27,608 nt of DNA from a virus. Shown here in pieces: positions 1 to 9,027 of this stretch. The stretch's first letter is position 1. Each line of letters begins with the position of its first letter. The notes beneath the pieces are model-generated. The model was given only the letters and a program-made list of their open reading frames with translations. It was not told the origin of the DNA and searched no databases. The stretch covers positions 1-27,608 of IMG/VR virus record IMGVR_UViG_3300010354_000489. The stretch is one strand, 5' to 3'. Both the position numbers and the translations under genes were made by a program.

Positions 1-22
1 CAATTATTTATAGGACATTTTG

Positions 23-1276
23 ATGCCAGAGACATTAGATAACATAGACGTACTTGGAAACCCTGGAAGAACAGAGGTTTTGGGTGATGTTGACGTCATT
101 GGAAATAATCGTAATGGAGAAATCTTAGGCGACATCGATGTAGTTGGTAATCCTGGTGGGCGAGGTCCACGAGATGGTGAGGCTCTTGAAGGCATCGATG
201 TTATTGGTCAAATTCGAAAAAAATCGCAGCCAAAACATCTTAGATATCCAATGCAGCTCTCTAGTGCTGGATCTCCATTTAAAAATGTTGTTCGCTTTAC
301 TGTTTATCAGCAAGTGCGATCAAGTGGAGACGGTCCTGGAGCAACACCATTTTTACGAGAGGTTCCAGAACAATATCTTAATGGCGGTAGAACATTTCCT
401 GTAAGTAAGGGTGGATTTGCATTAGGATTTTTAGGTAAAACAAGTTTATTGAACAACATTCCAGTTCCATTCACTGGAGTTCGAACCCCAAACATTGGCG
501 CGTTATACGAAGATCTTATAGGAATTGGTTATTATGGTGCAGAATATTTCTTAGGCGCTGGAGAAGCAATCAATTATGGCAGAAGAACTTTAAAACTTGA
601 GAGTACAATCACTCTCTATATGCCAGATACTGTTTTGAATCAAGATACTCATGACTATCAACCAATATCTGTAAATGCTGCCTCTGGTCGTGCTGGATTA
701 TATACTGCTGGAAATCCAACTACATTGGGTGGAACGGGCTCTCCTCTTGGTAGAACAGAAATGCTATTTGAGCTCGCTGGTCGAGCTGGTATATTTGGAT
801 CACGAGCGACTGAAGCTGCTTTGGCTGGATTGGGTTATGCATTAAATCCAATGTTAGAGATGACATTTGGTGGAAGTCAGCCAAGACGATTTAATTTCTC
901 ATTTAGATTTTCACCAAGAAATAGGCAAGAAGCTGAGGAAGTTTTAAAAATCATTAAGACATTCCGCTTCCATTCTTATTCAAGCAATGCTGGCGCACCA
1001 GATGATCCAACATCTATTAATAGTGGAACAAGATATTTGATTCCACCTGATCATTTCGAAATTCAATTTATGAGAGTTAGAAATAATCGACTAGAAGAAA
1101 ATTTAGCAATGCCTAGAGTGACGACTTGCATGCTTGCATCGGTAAACACTAACTACGCTGCAATGCTTGATAGTTTTACAACTTTTAGAGATGGAACGCC
1201 AGTATCTATGAGTTTAGATTTGGAATTTGTTGAGAGTGCAGTTCTCACTCAAAACGATATTAAGAAGGGTTACTGA
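23..1276 (+). CDS. 48: gp48-like baseplate tail-tube cap protein
   Basis: Probable 417-aa homolog of T4 gp48, which sits on the baseplate hub and starts tail-tube polymerisation. The C-terminal two thirds carries the best signal: a segment FRFSPRNRQEAEEVLKIIK (about residues 290-310) resembles the T4 gp48 stretch with TPRSTEDLMAIINIYQYF, followed by an FxxYS element and a beta-rich end. Position immediately before gp53 and the hub genes fits. The ATG at 23 is preferred over a TTG one codon earlier because AGGA (12-15) lies 7 bases upstream. The N-terminus is odd: about 60 residues with four degenerate copies of an L-x-x-[IV]-D-V-x-G element before the conserved part. The stop overlaps the next ATG (TGATG). 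Family assignment rests on remembered motifs and context, so it is moderately sure; a gp54-like cap protein is the main alternative. Confidence 0.65.
   Translation: MPETLDNIDVLGNPGRTEVLGDVDVIGNNRNGEILGDIDVVGNPGGRGPRDGEALEGIDVIGQIRKKSQPKHLRYPMQLSSAGSPFKNVVRFTVYQQVRSSGDGPGATPFLREVPEQYLNGGRTFPVSKGGFALGFLGKTSLLNNIPVPFTGVRTPNIGALYEDLIGIGYYGAEYFLGAGEAINYGRRTLKLESTITLYMPDTVLNQDTHDYQPISVNAASGRAGLYTAGNPTTLGGTGSPLGRTEMLFELAGRAGIFGSRATEAALAGLGYALNPMLEMTFGGSQPRRFNFSFRFSPRNRQEAEEVLKIIKTFRFHSYSSNAGAPDDPTSINSGTRYLIPPDHFEIQFMRVRNNRLEENLAMPRVTTCMLASVNTNYAAMLDSFTTFRDGTPVSMSLDLEFVESAVLTQNDIKKGY
35..208 (+). repeat. N-terminal IDVxGN degenerate repeats in gp48-like protein
   Basis: Four coding repeats begin at residues 5, 20, 35 and 55 of the gp48-like protein. 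Each has the pattern L-[DGE]-x-[IV]-D-V-[LIV]-G, usually followed by N and a Gly/Arg/Pro-rich linker. Spacing is 15, 15 and 20 residues. The hydrophobic alternation suggests stacked short beta strands. Confidence 0.7.
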
Positions 1277-2181
1277 TGTCGTACTTTTCAAAATTTCCTA
1301 GAGTTCTTTACTCTGTATATAAAGAAGGGAATAATGCAAAAGTTGTTCCAGATATACTTGCTCGAGTTAAGTTTATTGACTCAATCATTTCAAATCAAAG
1401 TTTATTTTTTAAATACGAAGTCAAAGGTGGAGAAACTCCAGAGCAAATTGCAAATAGAGTTTATGGTGATCCTGAAAAACATTGGATAATCTTACTCGTA
1501 AATCAATTAATTGATCCTCAATTTGACTGGGCTTTAGGTCCATTCGATTTCGAAAAACACATCAAACGAAAATATGGATCATTATCGATCAGTTTAGATA
1601 CAACAGAAACATATCCATCATCTTATACTGTTGGCGAGGTTGTATATCAAGGATCAACTTATGATAAGTCAACTGCAGAGGGAGTTGTTACTGCATATAA
1701 CTCTGGAACTAAAGTTTTAAATGTGAAGTTTCCATCTGAGATTTTTGCAAATAGCACAAACATAACAGGTGTTGCTTCTGCACAAACTCATACGATTATT
1801 GGTATCACAAATAATCTAGATGGATATCAATGGGCTTCGAATACCACAAGCCACTATCAAGTGACTGAAACAAGAACAAATACTGATGACCCAAGAAATC
1901 CAGAAATTAAAAAGTACAGAGTCACATCAAACACTTATAATTATGCGACTGATAGCATTATTGCTCTAAACACAAATACATCTTACTCTAACACATATAA
2001 TGTCACAAGTTCAGTGAACGGAAGCAACGTGCAATATACAGTTGCGACGACTATTGCTCCAGTTTCATATTATGATTATGAGTTAGAATTAAATGAAGAA
2101 AAGAGAAAAATTCTTGTTCCTAAATCTTCAATTATTGGTATAATTGAAACTCAATTTACCTCATTAATGCAAGCAAAGTAA
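1276..2181 (+). CDS. 53: gp53 baseplate wedge protein
   Basis: Homolog of T4 gp53, the LysM-like wedge component that joins wedges around the hub. The N-terminal 105 residues carry the family hallmark: a GGETPEQIANRVYGDPEKHW segment (about residues 51-70) followed by ILLVNQLIDPQFDW. This matches the T4 pattern G-x-P-x-x-[LI]-A-x-x-[IV]-Y-G-x-P-x-x-[HY]-W followed by N-x-x-x-D-P. It is 301 aa against roughly 196 in T4; the extra length is a Thr/Ser/Asn-rich beta region (about residues 115-260) including a GEVVYQGSTYDKSTAEGVV element that recurs in neighbouring baseplate proteins. The C-terminus (YELELNEEKRKILVPK) returns to the family pattern, as T4 gp53 ends with a charged helix. AAGAAGGG at 1262-1269 is the likely ribosome binding site; the ATG overlaps the previous stop. 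Confidence 0.85.
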   Translation: MSYFSKFPRVLYSVYKEGNNAKVVPDILARVKFIDSIISNQSLFFKYEVKGGETPEQIANRVYGDPEKHWIILLVNQLIDPQFDWALGPFDFEKHIKRKYGSLSISLDTTETYPSSYTVGEVVYQGSTYDKSTAEGVVTAYNSGTKVLNVKFPSEIFANSTNITGVASAQTHTIIGITNNLDGYQWASNTTSHYQVTETRTNTDDPRNPEIKKYRVTSNTYNYATDSIIALNTNTSYSNTYNVTSSVNGSNVQYTVATTIAPVSYYDYELELNEEKRKILVPKSSIIGIIETQFTSLMQAK

Positions 2182-2182
2182 T

Positions 2183-3511
2183 ATGAAAGATGAAAACTCT
2201 AGCGGGAGAACTTCAGGAGAAGGTTCTTTCTCTCCATATGATTATGTTTTAAAAGAACTCAAGCTGATTAATGCTTTGGGGACAAATGTTGATATTGATT
2301 TTTTGTTTCGTGAGATTAACATTTATGAGGATCTTTTTAGTAATGTGTTAAGTGGAGACATGATCATCTCTGACTCCACTAATCTCTTCAACACATTAAA
2401 CATGCACGGAAATGAGTTCATCTCAATTGCATTCAGCAGTCCAGGAATGCAAAAATATCAAAAGATCTTTAGAATCTATAAGGTTAGTGATTACAGTTTA
2501 CGTGGAACTTCAAACGCAACCTTTAAAATACACTTTTGCTCTGAAGAGTTTTTATTAAATCAACAATATTATATCTCTAAATCATTTAAAGAGACAAAAT
2601 TATCTGATATTGTAAGAATCATTGCAACAGGATTTCTTAGAATTCCAAAGGAAAAAATAAATTCTGCAAGCATAGAAGAAACAAGTTTACTATTAAATAC
2701 TGAAAGAAATCCACTTATTGTACCAAATTTAAAACCATTTGAAGCAATTAATTGGATTTCATCCTTCGCTTTGAGTCGAGATGATCTCTCGCCTGGATTT
2801 TATTTTTATGAGAACATAGATGGATTTAATTTTAGATCATTGACAAGTCTCTATTCAAAGGCATCTAAAAAAACAATAACCTATGCGCCTAAAAATAATA
2901 ATCCAAGAGAATCAATTGGATTCAAACAAGACACTTTAGATGAAATGGAATACAAGCAAGTATTTGATGTGCTTGATAATATTAATAATGGTGCATATGC
3001 ATCAGAACTATTAAAACTCGATTTACTAAATCGAACAGCTGAATATGAACAATTCGGAGTTAATTCTTCATCATTTAGAATGTTAAATCAATATTTACCA
3101 TATAGTCTTGCAAAAAATAGATTGGGTAACTCTCTCAATCAAGCGTCGGCTTATGTCAGGATGTTTCCAAAATTTCAAGACAATCTAACATCAAAATGGT
3201 TATTGGTTAGAGCTGCAAGATTAGCAATGTTGAATAGCACAAAATTGCATGTTGATCTACCTGGCGACAGTTCAATGTCTGTTGGTGATATTTTAAATGT
3301 CAGAGTTCCTAAACCAGATGCTCAAACAAATGAAGGAAGCATTACATTTGATCCGTTAATGTCAGGAAATTATTTAATCACTGGATTAAGGCATAGAATT
3401 CTTGATGATAAATATTTTTGTCATCTGCAATTATGCAAAGATTCAACAGGAATGAATTTAAATTATACTCCACCGTTTAATTCTGCGTGGAATTTGGTGA
3501 TCAACTCATGA
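2183..3511 (+). CDS. gp27-like baseplate hub protein
   Basis: Predicted 442-aa central hub subunit, equivalent in place to T4 gp27, which forms the trimeric ring between tail tube and the gp5 spike. The N-terminal half reads as the beta-rich hub fold: acidic IDFLFREINIYEDLF, then GDMIISDSTNLF and MHGNEFISIAF, typical of gp27/gpD-type tail hub proteins, followed by a helical stretch (KLSDIVRIIATGFLRI). The C-terminal half has a second beta barrel (PGDSSMSVGDILNVRVP, then GNYLITGLRHRI), which in this family forms the second pseudo-tube domain. It lies directly before gp5 and overlaps it by ATGA, as expected for subunits made in matched amounts. There is no obvious Shine-Dalgarno; the start is 1 base after the gp53 stop, so translational coupling is likely. 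Confidence 0.65.
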   Translation: MKDENSSGRTSGEGSFSPYDYVLKELKLINALGTNVDIDFLFREINIYEDLFSNVLSGDMIISDSTNLFNTLNMHGNEFISIAFSSPGMQKYQKIFRIYKVSDYSLRGTSNATFKIHFCSEEFLLNQQYYISKSFKETKLSDIVRIIATGFLRIPKEKINSASIEETSLLLNTERNPLIVPNLKPFEAINWISSFALSRDDLSPGFYFYENIDGFNFRSLTSLYSKASKKTITYAPKNNNPRESIGFKQDTLDEMEYKQVFDVLDNINNGAYASELLKLDLLNRTAEYEQFGVNSSSFRMLNQYLPYSLAKNRLGNSLNQASAYVRMFPKFQDNLTSKWLLVRAARLAMLNSTKLHVDLPGDSSMSVGDILNVRVPKPDAQTNEGSITFDPLMSGNYLITGLRHRILDDKYFCHLQLCKDSTGMNLNYTPPFNSAWNLVINS

Positions 3512-6500
3512 AACTTAGAAAGAATTTTATTGGTCAAGACGGATTTCAGTGGTGGGTTGGTGTGGTTGAAGATCGCAATGACCCAGAAAGAGTCGGTCGT
3601 TGTAGAGTTAGAATTTTCGGAATTCATACCGATGATTTAAGTTTAATTCCAACTGAAGATCTTCCTTGGGCAATTCCTGTTTATTCTGTAAACAATAACG
3701 ACACATTTTCTGCTCCAAAAGAAGGTGAGTATGTTGTCGGCTTTTTCTTAGATGGATCATTTTGTCAGGCTCCAGCAATACTTGGTGTTCTTCCTGGATT
3801 TAATAAACAAAGTCCTCCCGATGCAAGAGGATTTGGTGATGTAAGAAATCCATCACAAATAAGAAGTTCTCCCAAAAAACCAGTAGCCATTGATTATCCT
3901 GAATCAAGAACAGGAAATCCATCAGTTGTATTGAGTGGAAACATTATCAATGATGGTATTGGAATTGTTGATATAGTGCTTGATCAAGTTAAGTTACATG
4001 TTCCTCTTTCATTAACAGCAAAACAATCGCTAGTAAATCCAAGTCAATATTACATAGGATATAATCACAGATTTACTGAACAAGAATTAAAACAAGGGTT
4101 TGTATCACTATCGCATGTATCGCATGCAAGACATGCACATCAGAGTATTGAGGGTGTTCAGATATCTGGACTAAATGGTTCAGGCACAGAATTAACAGCA
4201 TCTCAAGCGAGAATACTGGTTGAGATCGATGTTAGAATAGCAATTGATAGAGCAAAAAATTCTATTGGTGCTGGTACTTGGGATTCTTTAAATATTGCGC
4301 AGCAATCTGGTCTTGCTTTACATGCGTATCATTTAGGCACTGAAACAGACTTTGAAAAGTCTGGAGTTCGATCAGCAATCACTTCTGGTGATTTAGTAAA
4401 AGCAACGCAGCTGATTGGAGCAGAATTAGTTAGATCAGAATCAGGAAAATATTTAAAAAGCGAAGATACACTTTCTCATATTGCTGCAAACTTATTTAAA
4501 TCTATACCAAAATCATTGCTTGCAGCACAAGCTGAAGTAGCAAAGCAAACGCCAAGTAATGCTGCTGGTGCTGGTATTGGAATTAGAGTGTTGGAATCAG
4601 ATTTGTCATCAGATACTGACGCAAAATCAATCAAATATCCTGCACCAGAAGATCTCAATAAATCATCTATCAATGATTTTGCAACACTAGAAGAAAAGAC
4701 TCTTATACAGCAATTTAAAGAAAAATCATCAGTCATAGCAATTGGTGCAAATGGAGAATCATGGTCAGAACCGTCGCCTGCATACTCTGCTGAATATCCA
4801 TATAACAAAGCAAGGGAAACAGAATCTGGACACTCGTTTGAAATGGATGATACACCTGGAGTTGAGCGTGTTCATTTAGCGCATCGTGCTGGAAGTTTTA
4901 TTGAGTTTTATCCAAGCGGAACAAAGATCGAAAAGATTGTAAAAAACAACTATCGCATTGTGATGAGTGATGATCATCTTTATGTTGCTGGTAGAGTAAA
5001 CGTCGTTCTAGAATCTAATGCGAATATCAAAGTTGTTGGTGATTGTTATCTTCAAGTAGAGAATAATCTTGAAACGAAAGTCAGCGGAAGCATGAATGTT
5101 TCTATCTCTGAAGCATTTAACTTGAAAGCGAATACACTAAATTTCGATATTGCAAATACATCGACCATCGCAGCCAACAATCAATACATAACAATCAAAG
5201 ACAAGTTATTAATTAATTCGAATACATCTAACATCTCAACAAGTAATACGCTCACCCTACATTCGAATGCGAATCAGTATTTCATCTCAATCGGAACAAC
5301 GCACCATAAGTCAAACGGAATCATGATTGAGTCTTCTCAGAATGCATCCATTAATGCAACTGGAACTGGGTATTTCACTTCCTCTGGTTTGTTACATCTA
5401 AATGGAAGTTCAGCAAGAATAACTGGATCAACAGTTGATGTATATGGCACGCTTAATGCTGGCTCAACAAATATGACAGCAACTGGCGCTGACTCAAATG
5501 GAGACTCTCATGTGTTAACAGTTGCTGGTTCTGGTGCAACGTCAGCATTGATTCCAGAGCCTTCGCAGAATAGTAATACAGCCATCAGCGCGAAACAAGT
5601 AAACGACATGTATTATGTTGATCAGCCATATATTGACATTGTAGAACTTGGTACTCGTAAAAATAAGATTATCACAGACATTTCTAACTCATATAATATT
5701 GATCTTGATACTGCTGGACTACTAGTTCATGAGATATTAAATGCAGCTGCTGGTGACACGAAACGGAAAAGATCTCATCTTGGAGATCCTGTTAAAAAAG
5801 GAACTCCAACTAATGCGCAAAAATATCTTGAATCTGATAGAATTGTGAAACTTCGCGATTCAATCAATGAAGAGAATAACGCATCTTTAAGAAAATATTA
5901 TGCCAACTTCGAGGCATATCCTTCTGGATTTACGAATGTGAAACGATTTATAGCACCAGCGCCAAAATCTGGTTCTGATATCATTTTTGATGATATTGTT
6001 GGGGAAAGTTTAATTATCATTAACGATACTGCAGATATTAAGGCATGGCTCGATAAACAGTTAATGTTAGCTGCTAATGGATACTGGAGAGAAACTGGCA
6101 TTGAAGTTTCTAGAAGAATACAGCCATCTAACCCAAACATTGTGGATTTATGGTCTAATCTCGGATTCACGCGAGAGTATTGGACGTTGAGCGATCAAAC
6201 ACCATGGTCAATGGCATTTGTCAATTATGGATTAAAACAAAACGGATATCGATACGTTCAAACACCAAATCCGAAAGACCTTGAAATTCGTTTAGAGGAC
6301 TATAGATTTACACGTGTTTCTGCAGCAGAAGCCAAACCTGGTGATGTTGTTTTGTGGGCTAACGATCACGCTAATTTTGTTTACGAAAATAACAATGGAA
6401 TTTTATCATTTGTGGGCGGTTCACAGCCGCCAGCTGCAGTTGAGAATATAAACGACGGTCGTATTGGTGACGTTTCTATTGTCGGAGATGGTGGAAGTTC

Positions 6501-6534
6501 AATTTCCGCTATTCTTCGTCCTTCTAGAACCTAA
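3508..6534 (+). CDS. 5: gp5-like baseplate hub spike with lysozyme-like and CHAP-like domains
   Basis: A 1008-aa central spike protein. Residues 1-110 are the gp5 N-terminal OB fold (FQWWVGVVEDRNDPERVGRCRVRIFG; DLPWAIPVYS). Residues about 160-320 resemble a T4-type lysozyme (GH24): YYIGYNH (181-187) matches YYTIGIGH, and LTASQARILVEIDVRIAI plus WDSL match the T4 ITKDEAEKLFNQDVDAAV and YDSL segments, but the catalytic Glu, Asp and Thr are not recognisable. Around 430-460, ESGHSFEMDDTPGVERVHL is the usual entry to the triple-stranded beta-helix, which runs to about 655 and is rich in V/I-x-x-x repeats. Residues about 870-1008 resemble a CHAP/TIGR02594-type peptidoglycan hydrolase: TPWSMAFVNYGLKQNGY, PGDVVLWANDHANF and FVGGSQ. 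The usual Cys is Ser901, while His954 is kept. The role is membrane or wall puncture during tail contraction. The ATG at 3508 overlaps the hub stop (ATGA) and is preferred over a GTG at 3487. Confidence 0.85.
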   Translation: MKLRKNFIGQDGFQWWVGVVEDRNDPERVGRCRVRIFGIHTDDLSLIPTEDLPWAIPVYSVNNNDTFSAPKEGEYVVGFFLDGSFCQAPAILGVLPGFNKQSPPDARGFGDVRNPSQIRSSPKKPVAIDYPESRTGNPSVVLSGNIINDGIGIVDIVLDQVKLHVPLSLTAKQSLVNPSQYYIGYNHRFTEQELKQGFVSLSHVSHARHAHQSIEGVQISGLNGSGTELTASQARILVEIDVRIAIDRAKNSIGAGTWDSLNIAQQSGLALHAYHLGTETDFEKSGVRSAITSGDLVKATQLIGAELVRSESGKYLKSEDTLSHIAANLFKSIPKSLLAAQAEVAKQTPSNAAGAGIGIRVLESDLSSDTDAKSIKYPAPEDLNKSSINDFATLEEKTLIQQFKEKSSVIAIGANGESWSEPSPAYSAEYPYNKARETESGHSFEMDDTPGVERVHLAHRAGSFIEFYPSGTKIEKIVKNNYRIVMSDDHLYVAGRVNVVLESNANIKVVGDCYLQVENNLETKVSGSMNVSISEAFNLKANTLNFDIANTSTIAANNQYITIKDKLLINSNTSNISTSNTLTLHSNANQYFISIGTTHHKSNGIMIESSQNASINATGTGYFTSSGLLHLNGSSARITGSTVDVYGTLNAGSTNMTATGADSNGDSHVLTVAGSGATSALIPEPSQNSNTAISAKQVNDMYYVDQPYIDIVELGTRKNKIITDISNSYNIDLDTAGLLVHEILNAAAGDTKRKRSHLGDPVKKGTPTNAQKYLESDRIVKLRDSINEENNASLRKYYANFEAYPSGFTNVKRFIAPAPKSGSDIIFDDIVGESLIIINDTADIKAWLDKQLMLAANGYWRETGIEVSRRIQPSNPNIVDLWSNLGFTREYWTLSDQTPWSMAFVNYGLKQNGYRYVQTPNPKDLEIRLEDYRFTRVSAAEAKPGDVVLWANDHANFVYENNNGILSFVGGSQPPAAVENINDGRIGDVSIVGDGGSSISAILRPSRT

Positions 6535-6556
6535 ATAGCGATTAGAGGAACCATAA

Positions 6557-6949
6557 ATGGCAAGAACTGCACGTGTATATTCAGATTTAGATCTAAATTT
6601 CACAAAACATCCAGTTACAAAGGACGTTGCGTTAAAGACTAACGAATATGCAGTCATCGGCGCAGTTAGAAATATCGTTATGACTAACTTTGGAGAGAGA
6701 AGATTTACTCCAAGGTTTGGGGGAGATGTATTGTCTCAGCTCTTCGAACCACTCGATGATATGACTGCATTAAATATAAAACAAGAAATTATGACTTGCA
6801 TCTCTAACTATGAGCCGAGAGTTAAACTTGACGTCGTCGATGTAGTTCCGAATTTTTCAGCTGATGGATTTGACGTAACAATTCGTTTTTATCTACTCAA
6901 TTCAATAAGACCAATTACAACAGCATTGTTTCTGCAAAGGTTAAGATAA
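6557..6949 (+). CDS. 25: gp25 baseplate wedge protein
   Basis: 130-aa homolog of T4 gp25 (132 aa; GPW/gp25 family), the wedge subunit that contacts the first sheath ring and starts sheath assembly. Family features seen: NEYAVIGAVRNIVMTNFGER followed by FTPRFGGDVLSQLFEPLDD (the conserved R-x-x-x-P-x-[FY]-G-x-x-[IL] core, about residues 48-75), then an alpha helix (ALNIKQEIMTCISNYEPRV) and the strand pattern VDVVPNFSADGFDVTIRFYL. AGAGGAA at 6544-6550 is a strong Shine-Dalgarno 6 bases before the ATG. It is followed by gp6 after 1 base, and the pair is a conserved T4-type unit: gp25 and gp6 with gp7 form the inner wedge bundle. Confidence 0.95.
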   Translation: MARTARVYSDLDLNFTKHPVTKDVALKTNEYAVIGAVRNIVMTNFGERRFTPRFGGDVLSQLFEPLDDMTALNIKQEIMTCISNYEPRVKLDVVDVVPNFSADGFDVTIRFYLLNSIRPITTALFLQRLR

Positions 6950-6950
6950 A

Positions 6951-9026
6951 ATGGCAAATGTAGAAAGTAAACTCGTAATATCTGAACCAGACTTCTTTGC
7001 GATTAAGACAAGTCTAAAGAACTTTTTAAGATCACAAACAACATTTGCAGACTACGATTTCGAAGGATCAACTTTATCGCAGTTGATAGATTTACTTGCA
7101 TATAATACGCATTATCTATCATTCTATATGAACATGGTAGCGAATGAGTCATTTTTAGATACAGCTGCATTAAGAGATTCAGTTGTTTCTCATGCAAAGA
7201 TGCTCGGATATACTCCAAGTTCAGTTAGAAGCGCTCGCGCATCTATAGATCTAACCTTCACTTTGGCTAACAATCCAAGTATTTCTTCATTGACCTCATT
7301 AACACTTCCGAAGTTTACCAAATTTGCTTCATCAGCAATTGATGGGGTGAACTATACCTTCGTCACTTTGGACGAGATGACAGTCTCAAAGTCTGCAAAT
7401 GCATTCACGTTTAGCGATGTAAGCATCTATGAGGGTACTCCAGTTTCTCAGGTATTTGTTTATAACGAACAATTAAATCCACTCCAAGAATTTAAATTAT
7501 TAGATAAGAATATTGATACATCAACATTAGAAGTTATTGTTCAAACCTCATCATTAGATTTAACACAGCAAACCTTTACACTTGCTACAGACGCAACAGA
7601 AGTAACACAAACAAGTAAGGTTTATTTCCTAGATGAAATTACAAATTCGAATTACAAAATTTATTTCGGCGATGACATACTAGGTCAAAAACTTTCTGAT
7701 GGTAATATGGTTGTAATTAGTTATGTTGTAAGCAATGGAGCAGCTGCAAATAAAGCAACATCTTTTAAATTATTAGATCCTGTTGCTGGACTAACACAAG
7801 GAACAGTTACTATTGAACAAGTTGCCTCTGGTGGTAGCGGAATTGAATCAATAGAAACAATTAAAGCACTTGCACCAAAAACATTTGCTAGCAGAAATCG
7901 TGCAGTAACCAAAAATGATTATATTGCACTTATTCAAGATAGATACCCAGCATTTGAAGCAGTAAATGTTTGGGGTGGAGAAGAAAACATTCCACCTGTA
8001 TATGGTAAGGTGTTTATTTCAGCAAAACCTTCTGCTGGATACCAAATTTCAAGAACAGAAAAAGAATATATTATTAGTACAGTCGTTGATCCAATTAGTA
8101 TTCTGACAGTAACGCCAGAATTTGTTGATCCTGATTTTAATTATTTAAATTTAAATATTAAGGCAACATATGATCCTACTGCCACATCATTAACACCTGG
8201 TGAAATTTCAACGTTGATCAGAAATAAAGTTAACAATTATGCTAACACATATCTTGATCAATTTAATTCTTTCTTTAAAATTTCAAGATTAATGCATGAA
8301 GTTGATATGGCGCATCCATCAGTATTGAGCAACAATATTGATGTTAAGATCGAGAAACGATTGATTCCTGTTCTTGGTGTTTCAAGAAATTATGTAATTA
8401 AATTCTATACAGAATTAAAGCGATCAACAGGTCCAGATAGAATTACTTCTAGCCCAGCATATACTGCATACGATAATGAGGGTGTTTTGCGTGAATTCTT
8501 CTTCGAAGAGGTTCCGCTCTCATCAACTGGTATCTCATCAGTTCAAGTTGTTCTTACAGGAGCAAATATCACTTCAACACCTAGACTCGTTGTTGAGGGT
8601 GATGGTGTTGGCGCAAGAGTAAGTGCAGTGGTAACAAATGGAAAGATCACAGCAGTTAATATTGATGACACTGGTTCTGATTATGCAACAGCAGCGATCA
8701 AAGCATACGATGAAGATGACAATCTAATTCCAAATGTGTTATTAAGACCAATCATTGAAAATACAACTGGTAAGTTGAGATCATATTATTTCGATAACAA
8801 TAATATTAAAGTTGTTTACTCTTCTACTGCTGGCGTCATCGATTATATTAATGGTACAATTACACTAACTCAATTTTTACCAATTGATGTCAGAGATACA
8901 TTTAAAACAATTAAGTTTTTTGCGACTCCAAAGAATACATTGTTTAGTTCTGCAAGAAACACAATCATCACATTAGATGTTGATAACCAAGCACAAGTTA
9001 CAATAGATGTACAGAAAGTAAGCTGA
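6951..9026 (+). CDS. 6: gp6 baseplate wedge protein
   Basis: 691-aa homolog of T4 gp6, which forms the dodecameric ring holding the baseplate wedges together. The N-terminal 110 residues are highly typical: FLRSQTTFADYDFEGSTLSQ, LIDLLAYNTHYLSFYMNMVA, then NESFLDTAALRDSVVSHAK and LGYTPSSVRSA. The middle has FASRNRAVTKNDYIALIQDRYP (about residues 310-330) and WGGEEN, the gpJ/gp6 core motif also found in P2-like baseplate proteins. The C-terminal third includes an inserted Gly-rich beta module (about residues 525-590; VVLTGANITSTPRLVVEGDG... IDDTGSDY) that recurs in gp7-, gp8- and later proteins here. ATG follows the gp25 stop by 1 base, so translational coupling is likely. Confidence 0.93.
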   Translation: MANVESKLVISEPDFFAIKTSLKNFLRSQTTFADYDFEGSTLSQLIDLLAYNTHYLSFYMNMVANESFLDTAALRDSVVSHAKMLGYTPSSVRSARASIDLTFTLANNPSISSLTSLTLPKFTKFASSAIDGVNYTFVTLDEMTVSKSANAFTFSDVSIYEGTPVSQVFVYNEQLNPLQEFKLLDKNIDTSTLEVIVQTSSLDLTQQTFTLATDATEVTQTSKVYFLDEITNSNYKIYFGDDILGQKLSDGNMVVISYVVSNGAAANKATSFKLLDPVAGLTQGTVTIEQVASGGSGIESIETIKALAPKTFASRNRAVTKNDYIALIQDRYPAFEAVNVWGGEENIPPVYGKVFISAKPSAGYQISRTEKEYIISTVVDPISILTVTPEFVDPDFNYLNLNIKATYDPTATSLTPGEISTLIRNKVNNYANTYLDQFNSFFKISRLMHEVDMAHPSVLSNNIDVKIEKRLIPVLGVSRNYVIKFYTELKRSTGPDRITSSPAYTAYDNEGVLREFFFEEVPLSSTGISSVQVVLTGANITSTPRLVVEGDGVGARVSAVVTNGKITAVNIDDTGSDYATAAIKAYDEDDNLIPNVLLRPIIENTTGKLRSYYFDNNNIKVVYSSTAGVIDYINGTITLTQFLPIDVRDTFKTIKFFATPKNTLFSSARNTIITLDVDNQAQVTIDVQKVS

Positions 9027-9027
9027 T

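Noticed and set aside
5-12. Minus-strand TATAAATA (TATTTATA on plus) at the window edge
   Set aside because: All genes run on the plus strand and no minus-strand gene follows; likely chance in AT-rich DNA.
3487-3507. GTG start for gp5 at 3487
   Set aside because: The ATG at 3508 overlaps the previous stop as ATGA, as elsewhere in this genome, and directly precedes the conserved OB fold.
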